Part shown: positions 1 through 9,386 of the stretch, one piece after another
Numbering within the stretch: the first letter of the stretch is position 1
How the letters are laid out: every line of letters begins with the position of its first letter
From: G965262015 sp965262015
GTDB taxonomy: Bacteria; Spirochaetota; Leptospiria; Turneriellales; CBDBES01
NCBI GenBank assembly: GCA_965262015.1
Contig: OZ253494.1
Location: 186,001-250,000 of the forward strand
Reading direction: 5' to 3'
Length of the DNA stretch: 64,000 nucleotides
Notes under the pieces: model-generated
Database searches by the model: none
Told to the model about the DNA's origin: nothing
Seen by the model: only the letters and a program-made list of their open reading frames with translations
Translations under genes and position numbers: made by a program

Positions 1-616
1 CAAATTCACCTTGTTCGTTACGTGTACCAAAATAAGCAGTACCTATTTGGAGCATGATATCAGCACCATATAAATGGTATGGGCTTATCGAGCCTTCACC
101 TGTATTATGATAACAGTTAGCGTGTTTGGCACCTAGGTTTAAAGCTGAAGTGGCACGTTTACCTAATGCACCAAATGACATGCCCGAAAGATTGATAATT
201 GAGGTAGGCTGGTAGGTATTTTTTCGTTTGTGCGATTCTCCAATGCTCTTTAGACAGGGTAATAGAGTTTGTTCTTCCATGTATGCCTGTTTGTCTAATG
301 GTAAAGAGAAGATAGAATTTTTGATAATCAAGTGACCTGGCCTCTCAAACGAATCCGTAGAGCCAAATCCAAAATAATTATTTTGTTTTTTGGATGAAGC
401 GTATACCCATCGCCTTTCATCTCGATTGAAAGGGGTCTCTTCTTGATCATTTGCTACAATATATTGCCGTAGTTCAGGGCCAATGGTTTCTAACCAGTAG
501 CGAATATGACCAACAACCGGAAAATTGTGTTGAATGGTATGTTTCTTTTGTATAAAAACATCATGAATGGCAACCAAGACCAAGAAGGTAAAACAGCATA
601 TTAGAATAATCATCAT
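1..616 (-). CDS. FMN-binding glutamate synthase-like protein (partial, 3' end outside window)
   Basis: This is the first 205 residues of a protein related to the central FMN/alpha-subunit domain of glutamate synthase, which normally forms glutamate from 2-oxoglutarate and an amide donor. An N-terminal membrane-like helix (about residues 3-20) precedes the typical NFPVVGHIRYWLETIGPELR segment, a KKQNNYFGFGS motif, and the flavin-domain start LSGMSFGALGKRA followed by HNTGEGSISPYH. The stand-alone, membrane-anchored form is common in several phyla and its exact substrate is uncertain. The start is the first of two adjacent ATGs, 6 nt after a GGAG site. Family assignment is firm; reaction is inferred. 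Confidence 0.88.
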   Translation of the reverse strand, partial: MMIILICCFTFLVLVAIHDVFIQKKHTIQHNFPVVGHIRYWLETIGPELRQYIVANDQEETPFNRDERRWVYASSKKQNNYFGFGSTDSFERPGHLIIKNSIFSLPLDKQAYMEEQTLLPCLKSIGESHKRKNTYQPTSIINLSGMSFGALGKRATSALNLGAKHANCYHNTGEGSISPYHLYGADIMLQIGTAYFGTRNEQGEF

Positions 617-624
617 ACTTTACT

Positions 625-661
625 CCGTAGAATACTATACTACTATCCGTAGAACCGTAGA
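625..661. repeat. Three CCGTAGA heptamers upstream of the glutamate synthase-like gene
   Basis: Exact CCGTAGA copies lie at 625-631, 647-653 and 655-661, all in one orientation, in the putative 5' leader of the minus-strand gene that begins at 616. A TATAAT on the minus strand (678-673) would start transcription just upstream of them. They may be an operator or RNA-level site; this is inference from position and repetition. Confidence 0.45.
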
Positions 662-758
662 CAAGAATAAATATTATAGTAAGAGTGTGAAAGATGGAAA
701 ATCAGAACCAAAGATAAACAAAATAGACTTGATTAGCTGTTCTTTCTTGTAAGGATAG

Positions 759-787
759 CTTATACATGTGATTGATCATAGTATAAG
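759..787. promoter_or_regulatory. Dyad CTTATAC-N15-GTATAAG
   Basis: A 7-bp perfect dyad is extended inside by ATG/CAT with one bulged A, giving about 10 bp of stem around an 8-nt loop. No T-run follows on either strand, so a protein-binding site is as likely as a terminator. Confidence 0.3.
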
Positions 788-984
788 ATCTACATTTTAT
801 AAAAGACAGCAAACTTTAATATATTGATTTTTTAGAAATTTTTTTAATAATTCATATTTTTTGATAAATATTTTTGCATTAAGTCTCTATTATTTGCAGT
901 GTGTATTTGTAAGCTATTTTCCTAATATATTCTTACCTAATTAAGAACAGCTTATAAATACCTTAGGATTGTCCATAAAAGGGC

Positions 985-1011
985 TTGACGTTTAAATAAA
1001 TTATTTAAAAT
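985..1011 (+). promoter_or_regulatory. Candidate promoter of the cytochrome c peroxidase gene
   Basis: TTGACG (985-990) is followed after 15 nt by TAAAAT (1006-1011); a 17-nt spacing gives the weaker AAATTA. The start codon lies 28 nt beyond the -10, and no Shine-Dalgarno site is seen before it. Confidence 0.4.
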
Positions 1012-1039
1012 TACGTAAAAAATTGCTAATCAACACGTT

Positions 1040-2026
1040 ATGTATAAATTATTTTTTTTTAAGTTATTTATGGTTTTGGTGATTATTGAATGGTCGTGTA
1101 AACCTCCTTCGAAAGAAGATAAGGTATTAATGAGCCAGGCTCAGTCTTTGTTTGCCCCTTTACCTGATAAAATGCCTAATAGCGAAAATGATACCATGAA
1201 AAAGATTTCCCTAGGAAAGGCTCTTTATATGGACACTCGTTTGTCTGTGAATGGACAGCAATCCTGTAATAGTTGTCATGGTTTGAACACTGCGGGGGTA
1301 GATAATTTACCTACTTCTCCGGGTGCACTTGGTAAAAAAGGGAATAGAAATTCACCAAGTATTTTAAATGCTGGATTACATATTGCCCAGTTCTGGGATG
1401 GTCGTGTTAGTACCCTAAAAGAACAAGCTAAGAAGCCTATTCTAAACCCTATAGAGATGGGGATGCCGTCTGCCGACGCTGTTATGAATAAGATTCGTTC
1501 AGTTAAAAATTACCAGGTATTATTTCATAAAGTTTATGCCGAAGATAAAGAGCCTTTTACCTACGATAATCTGGCTGATGCTATCGCTGCCTTCGAACGT
1601 ACATTAATTACCAAGGATCGTTTTGATCTCTATTTAAGAGGAGATTATGACGCTTTAGTTGAAAAAGAAAAAAAAGGTCTGGATATCTTTGTCAAAAGAG
1701 GTTGCATTGCTTGTCATGCAGGTAAGTTACTTGGTGGTAGTACTTTTCAAAAAATGGGTTTGGAAAATGCCTATCCAAATCAGAGAGATAAGGGGCGGTA
1801 CACTGTCACGAATAAGAAGTCGGATAAAATGTTATTTAAAGTGCCTTCTCTACGTAATATTGCGAATACTGCACCCTATTTTCATGATGGTTCAGTAAAA
1901 ACCTTAAAAGAAGCCGTACGGCAAATGGCTTGGTTACAACTAGGTAAAAAAATTACTGAACAAGATGTTAATTCTATCGTAGCTTTCTTAAATAGCCTCT
2001 CAGACACTCGTTTTCGTAAAGATTGA
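1040..2026 (+). CDS. Di-haem cytochrome c peroxidase (CcpA/MauG family)
   Basis: The 328-residue product is a periplasmic di-haem peroxidase that reduces hydrogen peroxide with electrons from c-type cytochromes. Two covalent haem sites are visible: CNSCH near residues 76-80 and CIACH near 222-226. The family block KVPSLRNIANTAPYFHDGS follows, then a possible axial-ligand Met in VRQMAW. The N terminus is a short hydrophobic signal ending at Cys20 (IIEWSC), so it may be a lipoprotein, though the lipobox is not canonical. The length is usual for the family. It appears monocistronic. No Shine-Dalgarno site precedes the ATG. Confidence 0.9.
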   Translation: MYKLFFFKLFMVLVIIEWSCKPPSKEDKVLMSQAQSLFAPLPDKMPNSENDTMKKISLGKALYMDTRLSVNGQQSCNSCHGLNTAGVDNLPTSPGALGKKGNRNSPSILNAGLHIAQFWDGRVSTLKEQAKKPILNPIEMGMPSADAVMNKIRSVKNYQVLFHKVYAEDKEPFTYDNLADAIAAFERTLITKDRFDLYLRGDYDALVEKEKKGLDIFVKRGCIACHAGKLLGGSTFQKMGLENAYPNQRDKGRYTVTNKKSDKMLFKVPSLRNIANTAPYFHDGSVKTLKEAVRQMAWLQLGKKITEQDVNSIVAFLNSLSDTRFRKD

Positions 2027-2071
2027 TTGTGATTGTTTCTATAACATCATGTGTCCCATTTTTCCCTAACA

Positions 2072-5000
2072 CTAACTTCCCTTTACTTTTCTAAGTTTGC
2101 CAGAGGGTGTATGGTAGAGGAGACAATGGATGATTTCTTTTTCATAGTATTTTGTTAAAGCTTGTTGGTAAAATTGCATCTGTGGCATGTATCTAATTTC
2201 TAAACTCTCGATGAATGACTGAATATCTTGGTTATCTGGTTGTTGGTTAGATTTATAATCAACCAAATATATTCCAGAATGATATTCTAATCCATTAATT
2301 TGATGAGAATTTTTTAAGTATAAAATTAGGTCTACATATCCTGCATGTATTTCTCGAGAATCTGGTTTATCTCTATTGTGTAAAAAAGTTGAAAAGGCCA
2401 CCTCCTTACCTAAAATGCGAGCGTATTGTATTAGTTTATGTAGGGGGCTGTTGATGTAGGTTTTCCAAGTTCGTATGAGTTCATCAGAAAAATTATGGTG
2501 TGTACTATAGAGGTTATTGATACGGACTATAATCTCTTTATCAACTACACTAGCTGTAAGATCTATTTCCTCAAAAAATTGGTGATAGAATATCCCTTTT
2601 TTATCTGGTGTTAAAGTGTCCAGGTGTATTTTTTCTGGTTTATGATACTGGCTATTGCTTTCTTCTATGAATTGTTGTTTTAAAAGAGAGGTAGCACTAA
2701 CAAACTTCATGGTAGGGTATGATGGTGACTGGGGTAGATCTGTATTGAACGCTGATTCTTTTAGGTAGGTCGTTAATCTCTTTTCTTTGGGATATGTTAG
2801 TGTTGCTGTGGACAGGCAGAGCGTACTAGTCTCATCATTGAAGGTAATGTCTTCTCTGCTTTCTTGGTTGATTTGTATATCATTTGCTAAACGGATTTTT
2901 AGCGTATTAATGATCCAATTATGATAGCATTCTGTCACCTTAGGGGATGTCTCTGGTGTTAAAGGGATATACAAACGTGACTTGGCTCTAGTTAGAGCTA
3001 CATAGAAGAGACGAGTCATCTCTTCTTTTGTTTTTTGTATGTGAATTTGACGGGGAGTGGGCTTTTTACTGAGAGAGTAGTTGGCTATGTCGCCTTTAAG
3101 ATAAAACTGGTATTGGTTATTCCCATCATTTAAAAAATAAGATTGGGTTCGTTTTGCTTGAGATAGTAAATCATATTGTAAATCTCCTATAAAAACATGA
3201 TCAAATTCTAGTCCTTTGGCTTTATGAATTGTCATAATTTGTATACACTCCCGCATATCAATATCCTTACGTTGACTATTCGAGTGATATTCTCCATTAA
3301 GAAACTGATCTAATGTGGCATGAAAATTTCTTAATTTAGTTAAGAGTGCCGTATCTGGTGTATTGTCTATATTATGGGCTATGTCATATATAGTTTCTAT
3401 GGCCTTGCCTAACGATATATTGTCTGCATAAACATGTAAGATATCCAGAACGCAAAATGCATCTAGAACTAACGTAAATAATTCTGCCAAAGATATATAG
3501 TAACCTTGAGTACGTAAAAACAAAAGCTTTTCTAAACATCTTTCAAATAAATGGAAATTTGGCAACTTCGTTATATCTGCTATGTCCTTAGCAACAGAAG
3601 AATTTTTCTTTTTTGTAAAATTATATTGGTCTATCTCGTCATCAGATAACCCTACGAAAGGTGAACGCAATAATCCAACTAATGCTATGGTATCATCAGG
3701 ATTATACAATAATGTTATGACATGTAGTAAAGGTACAAGTGGGACTAAAGAATCTTGTTTATTATGATCAACAACATAATATGGTATATCATACTGGTGT
3801 AAAATCTCTTCATAGATATGTACGTGAGATAAAGCCCTCAGCAATATTGCTGTGTTTGTAAGATTCTTTTTATCTTGATGGACTAGTTTTTGTATTTCAT
3901 TTGCTATCCAATAGGCTTCCATCTCTCTAACAGACTGCATCTGGTATTTTTCCTTGGGTTCATATTCATTTAGCCATGTAAGGCAAACATCAGGGTCTTT
4001 GTAATTAGATTGCAGGGAATGGTTAGGTTGTAAAATAGTGAATGTAATATGTTGTGCTAGATAATCTAAATTCTTACCAGATGGTTTTGTGGCTTTAGAT
4101 TGTGGATGGTTCTTTTTATCACTATTTTGCAAAGAGGAATGAGAATGAGGTGGAGTAAAAAGAATATTAATAAAATTTAAAATAGAAACATGACTTCGCA
4201 TATTCACTGATAGCTGGGAATGTTCTTTAGGTAATACGTTTTTTTGTTCTATAGAGTATGTATCTGCACTAGCTCCACGAAAAGAATATATAGACTGGTT
4301 TTGATCACCCACACGAATAAGATGAATAGAAGCATTATCTCTTAAACGGTGGAATAAAGCCGTTTGTTTAACATCCGTGTCCTGGTATTCATCTATAAAG
4401 ATATAGCGGAAACCTTGAGCCATGACATTCAATATATTTTGCTGCTCAGTAGCCTCATAGGTCATGTTAATGAGATCTTGGTAGTCAAACACACCAAGTG
4501 ATCTTTTTTTTGCTTGCAGGTAATCTGTTAGATCTAATGTAACCGCATAGTAGGCATATTTCAAATATTCTTGCTCGAGTGTATCACTTGACAATATACA
4601 ATAACCTTTCATACAATCACTTTCTAAATATATTTTTTGTTCAGGTGATAGATCTTCTAACTCAATGGGTTTACCTAGGAATAATTTGCGGTATGTTCGC
4701 AGTGTTTTTAAAATATCCTCTTTTTCTCTAAAACCAAATGACGGATTTAACTGAATATGTTCTTTACTACCTCTTTTTGTAGTATGAATAGCTGGGACAT
4801 AATCTTTACTTTCCCTCAATGTTTTAGGTCTATCAAGATTCTCTGAGATGGTTTTTAAGCTTATATAAAAGGGGTTATTATCTGTTGCCTTATAACATTT
4901 TAATAGTTGTAAGAATTTGATTTTATGTTCCTGAAAAACTTTTTTCTCTATTTCTTTTAATTGTGTGACATTACGAATGTAAAAATTATCCTGCATCGTA

Positions 5001-5662
5001 AACTTGTCTACTTGGAGGATCATCTGGTATAATTCATAAAAGATACTTTGGATGTTCTGCATTTGTCCCTTATAGTATGTAAAAATCTGTTTCCAATGTG
5101 ATAGAATCTCTAATCTCTCAGAGGGTTCATCCTGCATTTCAGGTTTATAGATAAATTGTATGTTTGCCTTAGGGGCAATTAGTTTTCTTTGTATTAAATA
5201 TTCTAAAAAGATTCCTTGAAAAAAATATATGGATTCTTCTGTGCTAGCTAAAATGCTAAACTGGAGGGGAAGCTCTAACTCTAAGGCACACTTTTTCAGA
5301 CACTCTATGCAAAAACTATGTATGGTACATATCATACTTTCATGCAATTTTTCTATAGTACTCCTAAAAAATATTTCATCTTCTTGATCTGTACATTCCT
5401 TAAGTTTCTCATGAATATGTATTTCAATTTTATTACGCAAATCTTCAGAGGCTTGATGAGTGTACGTAATGGCCACTATCTCTTTGATAGAATTAATCTC
5501 TCTACTTTCTAACAAAGAAATAATTTTTTTGCACATTAGGGTACTCTTTCCTGTACCAGCTGTGGCTGATATAAAGAAATTTTCCGAACCATTAATTACT
5601 TTGTCCCTTTCCGCCTGATCCGCTAATGGCGTAAGTTCATCATGACTAGTGGATTTTTGCAT
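2072..5662 (-). CDS. UvrD/AddA-like helicase-nuclease
   Basis: This 1196-residue protein is a superfamily 1A helicase resembling AddA/RecB double-strand-break repair enzymes. Walker A is seen near residues 34-41 (TAGTGKST). It is followed by IFIDEYQDTD (Walker B), VGDQNQSIYSFRG (motif III), MTIHKAKGLEFDHVFI (motif V region) and RLFYVALTRAKSRL (motif VI). The C terminus carries a PD-(D/E)XK-like nuclease signature, GYVDLILYL then YLVDYKSN. No addB or recC partner is adjacent. It runs opposite to the flanking genes and stands alone. AddA is the closest description; a single-chain repair nuclease is also possible. Confidence 0.85.
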   Translation of the reverse strand: MQKSTSHDELTPLADQAERDKVINGSENFFISATAGTGKSTLMCKKIISLLESREINSIKEIVAITYTHQASEDLRNKIEIHIHEKLKECTDQEDEIFFRSTIEKLHESMICTIHSFCIECLKKCALELELPLQFSILASTEESIYFFQGIFLEYLIQRKLIAPKANIQFIYKPEMQDEPSERLEILSHWKQIFTYYKGQMQNIQSIFYELYQMILQVDKFTMQDNFYIRNVTQLKEIEKKVFQEHKIKFLQLLKCYKATDNNPFYISLKTISENLDRPKTLRESKDYVPAIHTTKRGSKEHIQLNPSFGFREKEDILKTLRTYRKLFLGKPIELEDLSPEQKIYLESDCMKGYCILSSDTLEQEYLKYAYYAVTLDLTDYLQAKKRSLGVFDYQDLINMTYEATEQQNILNVMAQGFRYIFIDEYQDTDVKQTALFHRLRDNASIHLIRVGDQNQSIYSFRGASADTYSIEQKNVLPKEHSQLSVNMRSHVSILNFINILFTPPHSHSSLQNSDKKNHPQSKATKPSGKNLDYLAQHITFTILQPNHSLQSNYKDPDVCLTWLNEYEPKEKYQMQSVREMEAYWIANEIQKLVHQDKKNLTNTAILLRALSHVHIYEEILHQYDIPYYVVDHNKQDSLVPLVPLLHVITLLYNPDDTIALVGLLRSPFVGLSDDEIDQYNFTKKKNSSVAKDIADITKLPNFHLFERCLEKLLFLRTQGYYISLAELFTLVLDAFCVLDILHVYADNISLGKAIETIYDIAHNIDNTPDTALLTKLRNFHATLDQFLNGEYHSNSQRKDIDMRECIQIMTIHKAKGLEFDHVFIGDLQYDLLSQAKRTQSYFLNDGNNQYQFYLKGDIANYSLSKKPTPRQIHIQKTKEEMTRLFYVALTRAKSRLYIPLTPETSPKVTECYHNWIINTLKIRLANDIQINQESREDITFNDETSTLCLSTATLTYPKEKRLTTYLKESAFNTDLPQSPSYPTMKFVSATSLLKQQFIEESNSQYHKPEKIHLDTLTPDKKGIFYHQFFEEIDLTASVVDKEIIVRINNLYSTHHNFSDELIRTWKTYINSPLHKLIQYARILGKEVAFSTFLHNRDKPDSREIHAGYVDLILYLKNSHQINGLEYHSGIYLVDYKSNQQPDNQDIQSFIESLEIRYMPQMQFYQQALTKYYEKEIIHCLLYHTPSGKLRKVKGS

Positions 5663-5785
5663 TAATTTGTTTTCATATGCTTTAGCTTGGCAACCAAGTA
5701 TACACTAGACTAGTTTTTTCCTCTCTCTTGTAAACTTATTTGCAGTTGTGATTCCATTACATACACTGGTGTGTCTACACTTTGT

Positions 5786-5791
5786 TACGAT
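5786..5791 (+). promoter_or_regulatory. -10-like TACGAT just before purD
   Basis: TACGAT ends 7 nt before the ATG at 5799, so transcription would begin at about the start codon. No Shine-Dalgarno site is present and the -35 is unclear. Confidence 0.35.
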
Positions 5792-5798
5792 AGTTTTC

Positions 5799-7106
5799 AT
5801 GTCTAATAGTTTGATTAATGTGCTTATTTTAGGGAATGCTGGACGAGAATCCGCTATTTTTCATAAAGTGTCTGATAGTCCTATGGTAGACCGCGTCTAC
5901 ATGACGCAAGGTAATGGTGGTGTGCCAGGGGATGCTTGTTTATCTATTGCAATTACAGATTTCTCTGCCATTCTAGATTGTATCCAGTCAAAAAATATTC
6001 ACCTCTTAATTGTAGGGCCAGAAGTACCTTTGGCAGAAGGCATAAAAGATTATCTAAATACCAAGTGTCCAAGTGTCTTAGTATTTGGTCCAGATGCAAA
6101 AGGAGCCCGATTAGAAGCGTCTAAATCTTTTGCTGTGGAATATATGGTATCTCATGGCATCCAAACAGCCAAGACGCAGGTAGTAACTTCATTAAGCCAA
6201 GCCATTGAAGCCATAGAGTATAGTGATTGGCCCTGTGTTATTAAGGCTGATGGCTTAGCTACCGGCAAAGGCGTGAGTATACACTCGAACAAAGAAGATG
6301 CTATTAATCAACTCACTAGGATTTTTCGAGATAAAATTTTTAAACAAGCAGGTGAAACTGTTTTACTCCAAAAATATATGCAAGGTAGAGAAGCATCTCT
6401 ATTCGCTTTATGCAATGGTAAAGAGGCCATCTATTTACCGGTTGCACAAGATTATAAGTCAGCTCTTGAGGAGGGTAAGGGGCCTAATACCGGAGGAATG
6501 GGAGCCTATTGTCCCCACAATATCCTCACAGAAGAGCAAAGAGACTATATTCATCATAATATTGTTGAACAAATTAACCAAGATTTTTCGTATCAGGGTA
6601 TACTTTATATTGGTTTAATGGTTCACTCAGAAGCTAAAGAAGATGTCTCTGTTATTGAGTTTAATTGCAGGTTAGGCGATCCAGAAACACAAGTACTTTT
6701 ACCTATGTTACAAGTAGACATAGTGCCTTATTTATTATGGAGTTGTGGTATTCCTGGGGCATTAGCAGTGAAGATTAAAGAAAAAAAATTGTATGTTATT
6801 CCTTACAAGAAAGGATTTAGCGTAAATGTAGTCTTAGCTACCCAAGGTTACCCCCACAAATATAAGAAAGGTATTCCATTAGTATTACCTGAGATACCCT
6901 TAGATATGTTTATTTATCATGCGGGTACGGAAAAGCAAAACACTATCTATCTATCTACGGGAGGGAGGGTAGTAAACGTAGTGGCCTATGCTCTCACTTT
7001 ATCTGAAGCTCGTGAGAAAGTGTATCATTATATGAAAGAGATTAAAAAACATAATACTAACTTTGATTCGCTATTCTATTTTAGAAAAGATATTGCCTTA
7101 TACTAG
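5799..7106 (+). CDS. purD: Phosphoribosylamine-glycine ligase
   Basis: PurD joins glycine to 5-phosphoribosylamine using ATP in de novo purine synthesis. The 435-residue chain has the N-terminal domain (VLILGNAGRESAIFH), the PEVPLAEG element, and the ATP-grasp segment CVIKADGLATGKGVSI, then GPNTGGMGAYCP and EFNCRLGDPETQVLLP. The C-terminal domain ends with a YFRKDIALY segment typical of the family. The open frame extends 17 codons upstream, but the ATG at 5799 aligns with the normal N terminus, and a -10-like hexamer lies 7 nt before it. The next gene follows after 10 nt. Confidence 0.95.
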   Translation: MSNSLINVLILGNAGRESAIFHKVSDSPMVDRVYMTQGNGGVPGDACLSIAITDFSAILDCIQSKNIHLLIVGPEVPLAEGIKDYLNTKCPSVLVFGPDAKGARLEASKSFAVEYMVSHGIQTAKTQVVTSLSQAIEAIEYSDWPCVIKADGLATGKGVSIHSNKEDAINQLTRIFRDKIFKQAGETVLLQKYMQGREASLFALCNGKEAIYLPVAQDYKSALEEGKGPNTGGMGAYCPHNILTEEQRDYIHHNIVEQINQDFSYQGILYIGLMVHSEAKEDVSVIEFNCRLGDPETQVLLPMLQVDIVPYLLWSCGIPGALAVKIKEKKLYVIPYKKGFSVNVVLATQGYPHKYKKGIPLVLPEIPLDMFIYHAGTEKQNTIYLSTGGRVVNVVAYALTLSEAREKVYHYMKEIKKHNTNFDSLFYFRKDIALY

Positions 7107-7116
7107 GAGATTGGTT

Positions 7117-7974
7117 ATGTTCCCTTTATCTGATATTATAAATTATTCTGATTCTCGTTATACAGGTTATATTCTAAAAAAGACACATTTCTTTCTAAAT
7201 TCTAAAAAACAATCTCATCTTCGTTATTTTTGGAATTATCTCATTGCAAATAATAATTTCAGATTATCACATCAGACCTTATCCGTTTTAGAAAAAAAAG
7301 CCTTGTATACCCTGCTAGCTAACAGTGGTTATATGGCATATTCTAGTTATGAAGAACATCTAAGCATATTTGACGCACTAGAAAAAAAACTACCTTGGAT
7401 TTTCAAACACCCGCTTGGAGGTATTTTTATACCTATTGAAGCTGTAAAACTTTTAGTCCAGGAAGGATGTTGGCGGAAGAGCCCTTTTTTGTTCTCTATT
7501 TTATTTAAACTTAGTTTAAAAGAGCAATATAATCTTCTTGCTCTTTTACAACAATCCTTCACTTCATTTGAAATTCTTCAACAAGAAACTAATCGTCTAG
7601 ATATGATGCTTATGTTGTATGTGGCACTACTTAATTTTAATCTACATACCAACACTAACAGTCACGTGAATAATATGATTAGCTTAGATGGTAAAGAGTT
7701 TACACCCATCTGTAAACCTACCCCACTATGGGATTATTTATATGCATATTTCCCTTGTTCTCATGATTTTATTGATGAATGGTTTACATTGATGCATTGT
7801 GGTCAAAAGCCATTTTATCATTCTCTCTTACTGATAAGGAATAGGTCTGCCATTACTTCGTTATTACTGCAGGCACATATTTTACCTTACAATGGCAGAA
7901 AAAATCTTGCACCCACTGATATCCAGATTATTACACCTCAAGAATTACGTCATTTTTCCACAAGGTTAGGTTAG
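7117..7974 (+). CDS. Hypothetical protein in purD operon
   Basis: I do not recognise this 285-residue protein. It has no signal peptide or clear membrane segment and is rich in aromatic, Leu and Lys residues. Its predicted character is a soluble, mostly helical protein. An AGGAG site overlapping the purD stop region sits 7 nt before the ATG, which decides the start over the longer frame beginning at 7063. The 10-nt gap implies co-transcription with purD, but this gives no functional clue. Confidence 0.75.
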   Translation: MFPLSDIINYSDSRYTGYILKKTHFFLNSKKQSHLRYFWNYLIANNNFRLSHQTLSVLEKKALYTLLANSGYMAYSSYEEHLSIFDALEKKLPWIFKHPLGGIFIPIEAVKLLVQEGCWRKSPFLFSILFKLSLKEQYNLLALLQQSFTSFEILQQETNRLDMMLMLYVALLNFNLHTNTNSHVNNMISLDGKEFTPICKPTPLWDYLYAYFPCSHDFIDEWFTLMHCGQKPFYHSLLLIRNRSAITSLLLQAHILPYNGRKNLAPTDIQIITPQELRHFSTRLG

Positions 7975-8002
7975 CTTAATTATAGTAATGTATAGTTTAC
8001 CC

Positions 8003-8028
8003 TTGACATCTACTATTTAAATTAAAAT
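8003..8028 (+). promoter_or_regulatory. Candidate promoter of the inositol-phosphate synthase gene
   Basis: A perfect TTGACA (8003-8008) is followed by TAAAAT (8023-8028), although the 14-nt spacer is short. Transcription would begin within a few nucleotides of the GTG codons at 8032 and 8038, and there is no Shine-Dalgarno site. Confidence 0.45.
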
Positions 8029-8031
8029 GTT

Positions 8032-9351
8032 GTGTTCGTGAAAATTCCTACAATAAAGAAAGCTGAAGGGAAGTTAGGTGTTCTTGTTATTGGTTTAGGT
8101 GCCGTAACAACTACCTTCCTTGCTGGGATAGAGGCAATACGCTCAGGGTATAAAAAGCCTGTTGGTACCTTGACAGAGTTAGGTAGGATTCGTCTAGGAA
8201 AAAAATCAGATAATAATTTTCCATTAATTCGTGATGTTATTTCTCTAACAAATTTAAAGGATATGGAATTTTTAGTCTGGGATGTTTTTTCTGAAGATGC
8301 TTATCAGGCTAGTTTGCAGAATAAGGTTCTTGACAAAGAAGACATTGAACATTTGAAACCTTTTTTACAAAGCATCAAACCAGCCTCCGCCATTTTTAAT
8401 AGAAAATTTGTAAAGAAGCTGGATGGTCAGAATGTTAAAAAGGGTAGTTCTCATAGAGAAAATATAGAGTTGCTTAAACAAGATATTAGTAAGTTTAAGC
8501 AAGAAAAAAATATTGATAGGATGGTCATGATATGGGCAGGTTCTACTGAAGTATTTTGTGAAGCCAGTGAAATCCATCTTAGTATCACTAATTTTGAAAA
8601 AGGTTTGGATGCAAACGATTCTTCCATACCGCCTAGCCAATTATATGCTTATGCTGCTCTTTCAGAAGGCATACCGTTTTTAAATGGTGCACCTAATCTT
8701 ACAGTGGACTGTGTTGCCATGCTAGATCTAGCTAAAAAAAATAACATCCCCTTGGCAGGTAAAGATTTTAAAACAGGGCAAACTTTGATGAAAACAATTC
8801 TTGCCCCAGGTATACAAGCTCGTCTACTTCAACTAGATGGTTGGTTTTCTACAAATATTTTAGGAAATCGAGATGGTGAGGTTCTGGATGACCCAGATTC
8901 TTTTAAAACTAAAGAAGTATCCAAACTTTCTGTGTTAGATAGTATTCTAGACTCTAAGAATTATCCTGATTTATACGGTGACTATTTTCATAAAGTTCGT
9001 ATAAATTATTATCCTCCTAGAGGTGATAATAAAGAAGGATGGGATAATATTGATATTTCTGGTTGGATGGATTATAAAATGCAGATTAAGATTGATTTCT
9101 TGTGTAGAGATTCTATCTTAGCGGCCCCCTTGATGCTGGATCTTGTCTTATTCACAGATTTCGCCCAACGTGCTGGTTTGTCGGGCATACAAGAATGGTT
9201 ATCTTTTTATTTTAAAAGTCCGCAAACACCTTCTGATTCACAAGCAGAACATAATCTTTTTGCACAACTTATGAATCTGAAAAATACTATTCGTCAGTTA
9301 GCTGGTGAAGAGCCTGTCACAGATTTAGGTGATAAATACTACGATTTATAG
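8032..9351 (+). CDS. ino1: Myo-inositol-1-phosphate synthase
   Basis: The enzyme converts glucose 6-phosphate to inositol 1-phosphate with NAD as an internal redox cofactor, supplying inositol for lipids or solutes. The 439-residue protein has the N-terminal Rossmann motif LGVLVIGLGAVTTTF. It then shows the family segments IWAGSTEVF, EGIPFLNGAPNLTVDC, AGKDFKTGQTLMKT, LQLDGWFSTNILGNRDG and DISGWMDYKMQIKIDFLCRD. The length is that of the bacterial Ino1 group. The start may be GTG at 8032 or GTG at 8038. It is followed by a convergent hisS. Confidence 0.93.
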   Translation: MFVKIPTIKKAEGKLGVLVIGLGAVTTTFLAGIEAIRSGYKKPVGTLTELGRIRLGKKSDNNFPLIRDVISLTNLKDMEFLVWDVFSEDAYQASLQNKVLDKEDIEHLKPFLQSIKPASAIFNRKFVKKLDGQNVKKGSSHRENIELLKQDISKFKQEKNIDRMVMIWAGSTEVFCEASEIHLSITNFEKGLDANDSSIPPSQLYAYAALSEGIPFLNGAPNLTVDCVAMLDLAKKNNIPLAGKDFKTGQTLMKTILAPGIQARLLQLDGWFSTNILGNRDGEVLDDPDSFKTKEVSKLSVLDSILDSKNYPDLYGDYFHKVRINYYPPRGDNKEGWDNIDISGWMDYKMQIKIDFLCRDSILAAPLMLDLVLFTDFAQRAGLSGIQEWLSFYFKSPQTPSDSQAEHNLFAQLMNLKNTIRQLAGEEPVTDLGDKYYDL

Positions 9352-9366
9352 GTACTCAAAGAGTAC
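9352..9366. terminator. Small hairpin in the ino1/hisS convergent junction
   Basis: GTACTC and GAGTAC form a 6-bp stem with an AAA loop directly after the ino1 stop codon. There is no adjacent T-run, so terminator activity is doubtful. A second weak stem, GCCTC/GAGGC, lies at 9382-9401. Confidence 0.25.
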
Positions 9367-9386
9367 TATGGGCTATCTTTTGCCTC

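Larger units (their letters stand above)
617..1039. other. 423-bp intergenic regulatory region
   Basis: No credible gene is visible here. It separates divergent genes and holds several signals. There are three copies of CCGTAGA (625-631, 647-653, 655-661), a minus-strand TATAAT at 678-673, a dyad CTTATAC/GTATAAG at 759-765 and 781-787, a 10-bp inverted repeat (735-744 and 943-952), and a TTGACG hexamer at 985-990 before the peroxidase gene. A 61-codon plus-strand frame (567-752) overlaps the start of the glutamate synthase-like gene and has no protein-like character. Confidence 0.6.

Noticed and set aside
567..752. 61-codon plus-strand frame starting MATKTKKVKQH
   Set aside because: It overlaps the start of the glutamate synthase-like gene, has no ribosome site, and its composition follows the AT-rich spacer and repeats.
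5748..5798. Longer purD N terminus from GTG 5748
   Set aside because: The added 17 residues are unlike any PurD N terminus and would cover the -10-like hexamer.
6298..6618. 106-codon frame inside purD
   Set aside because: It is a shadow frame of a well-supported gene, with no family features.
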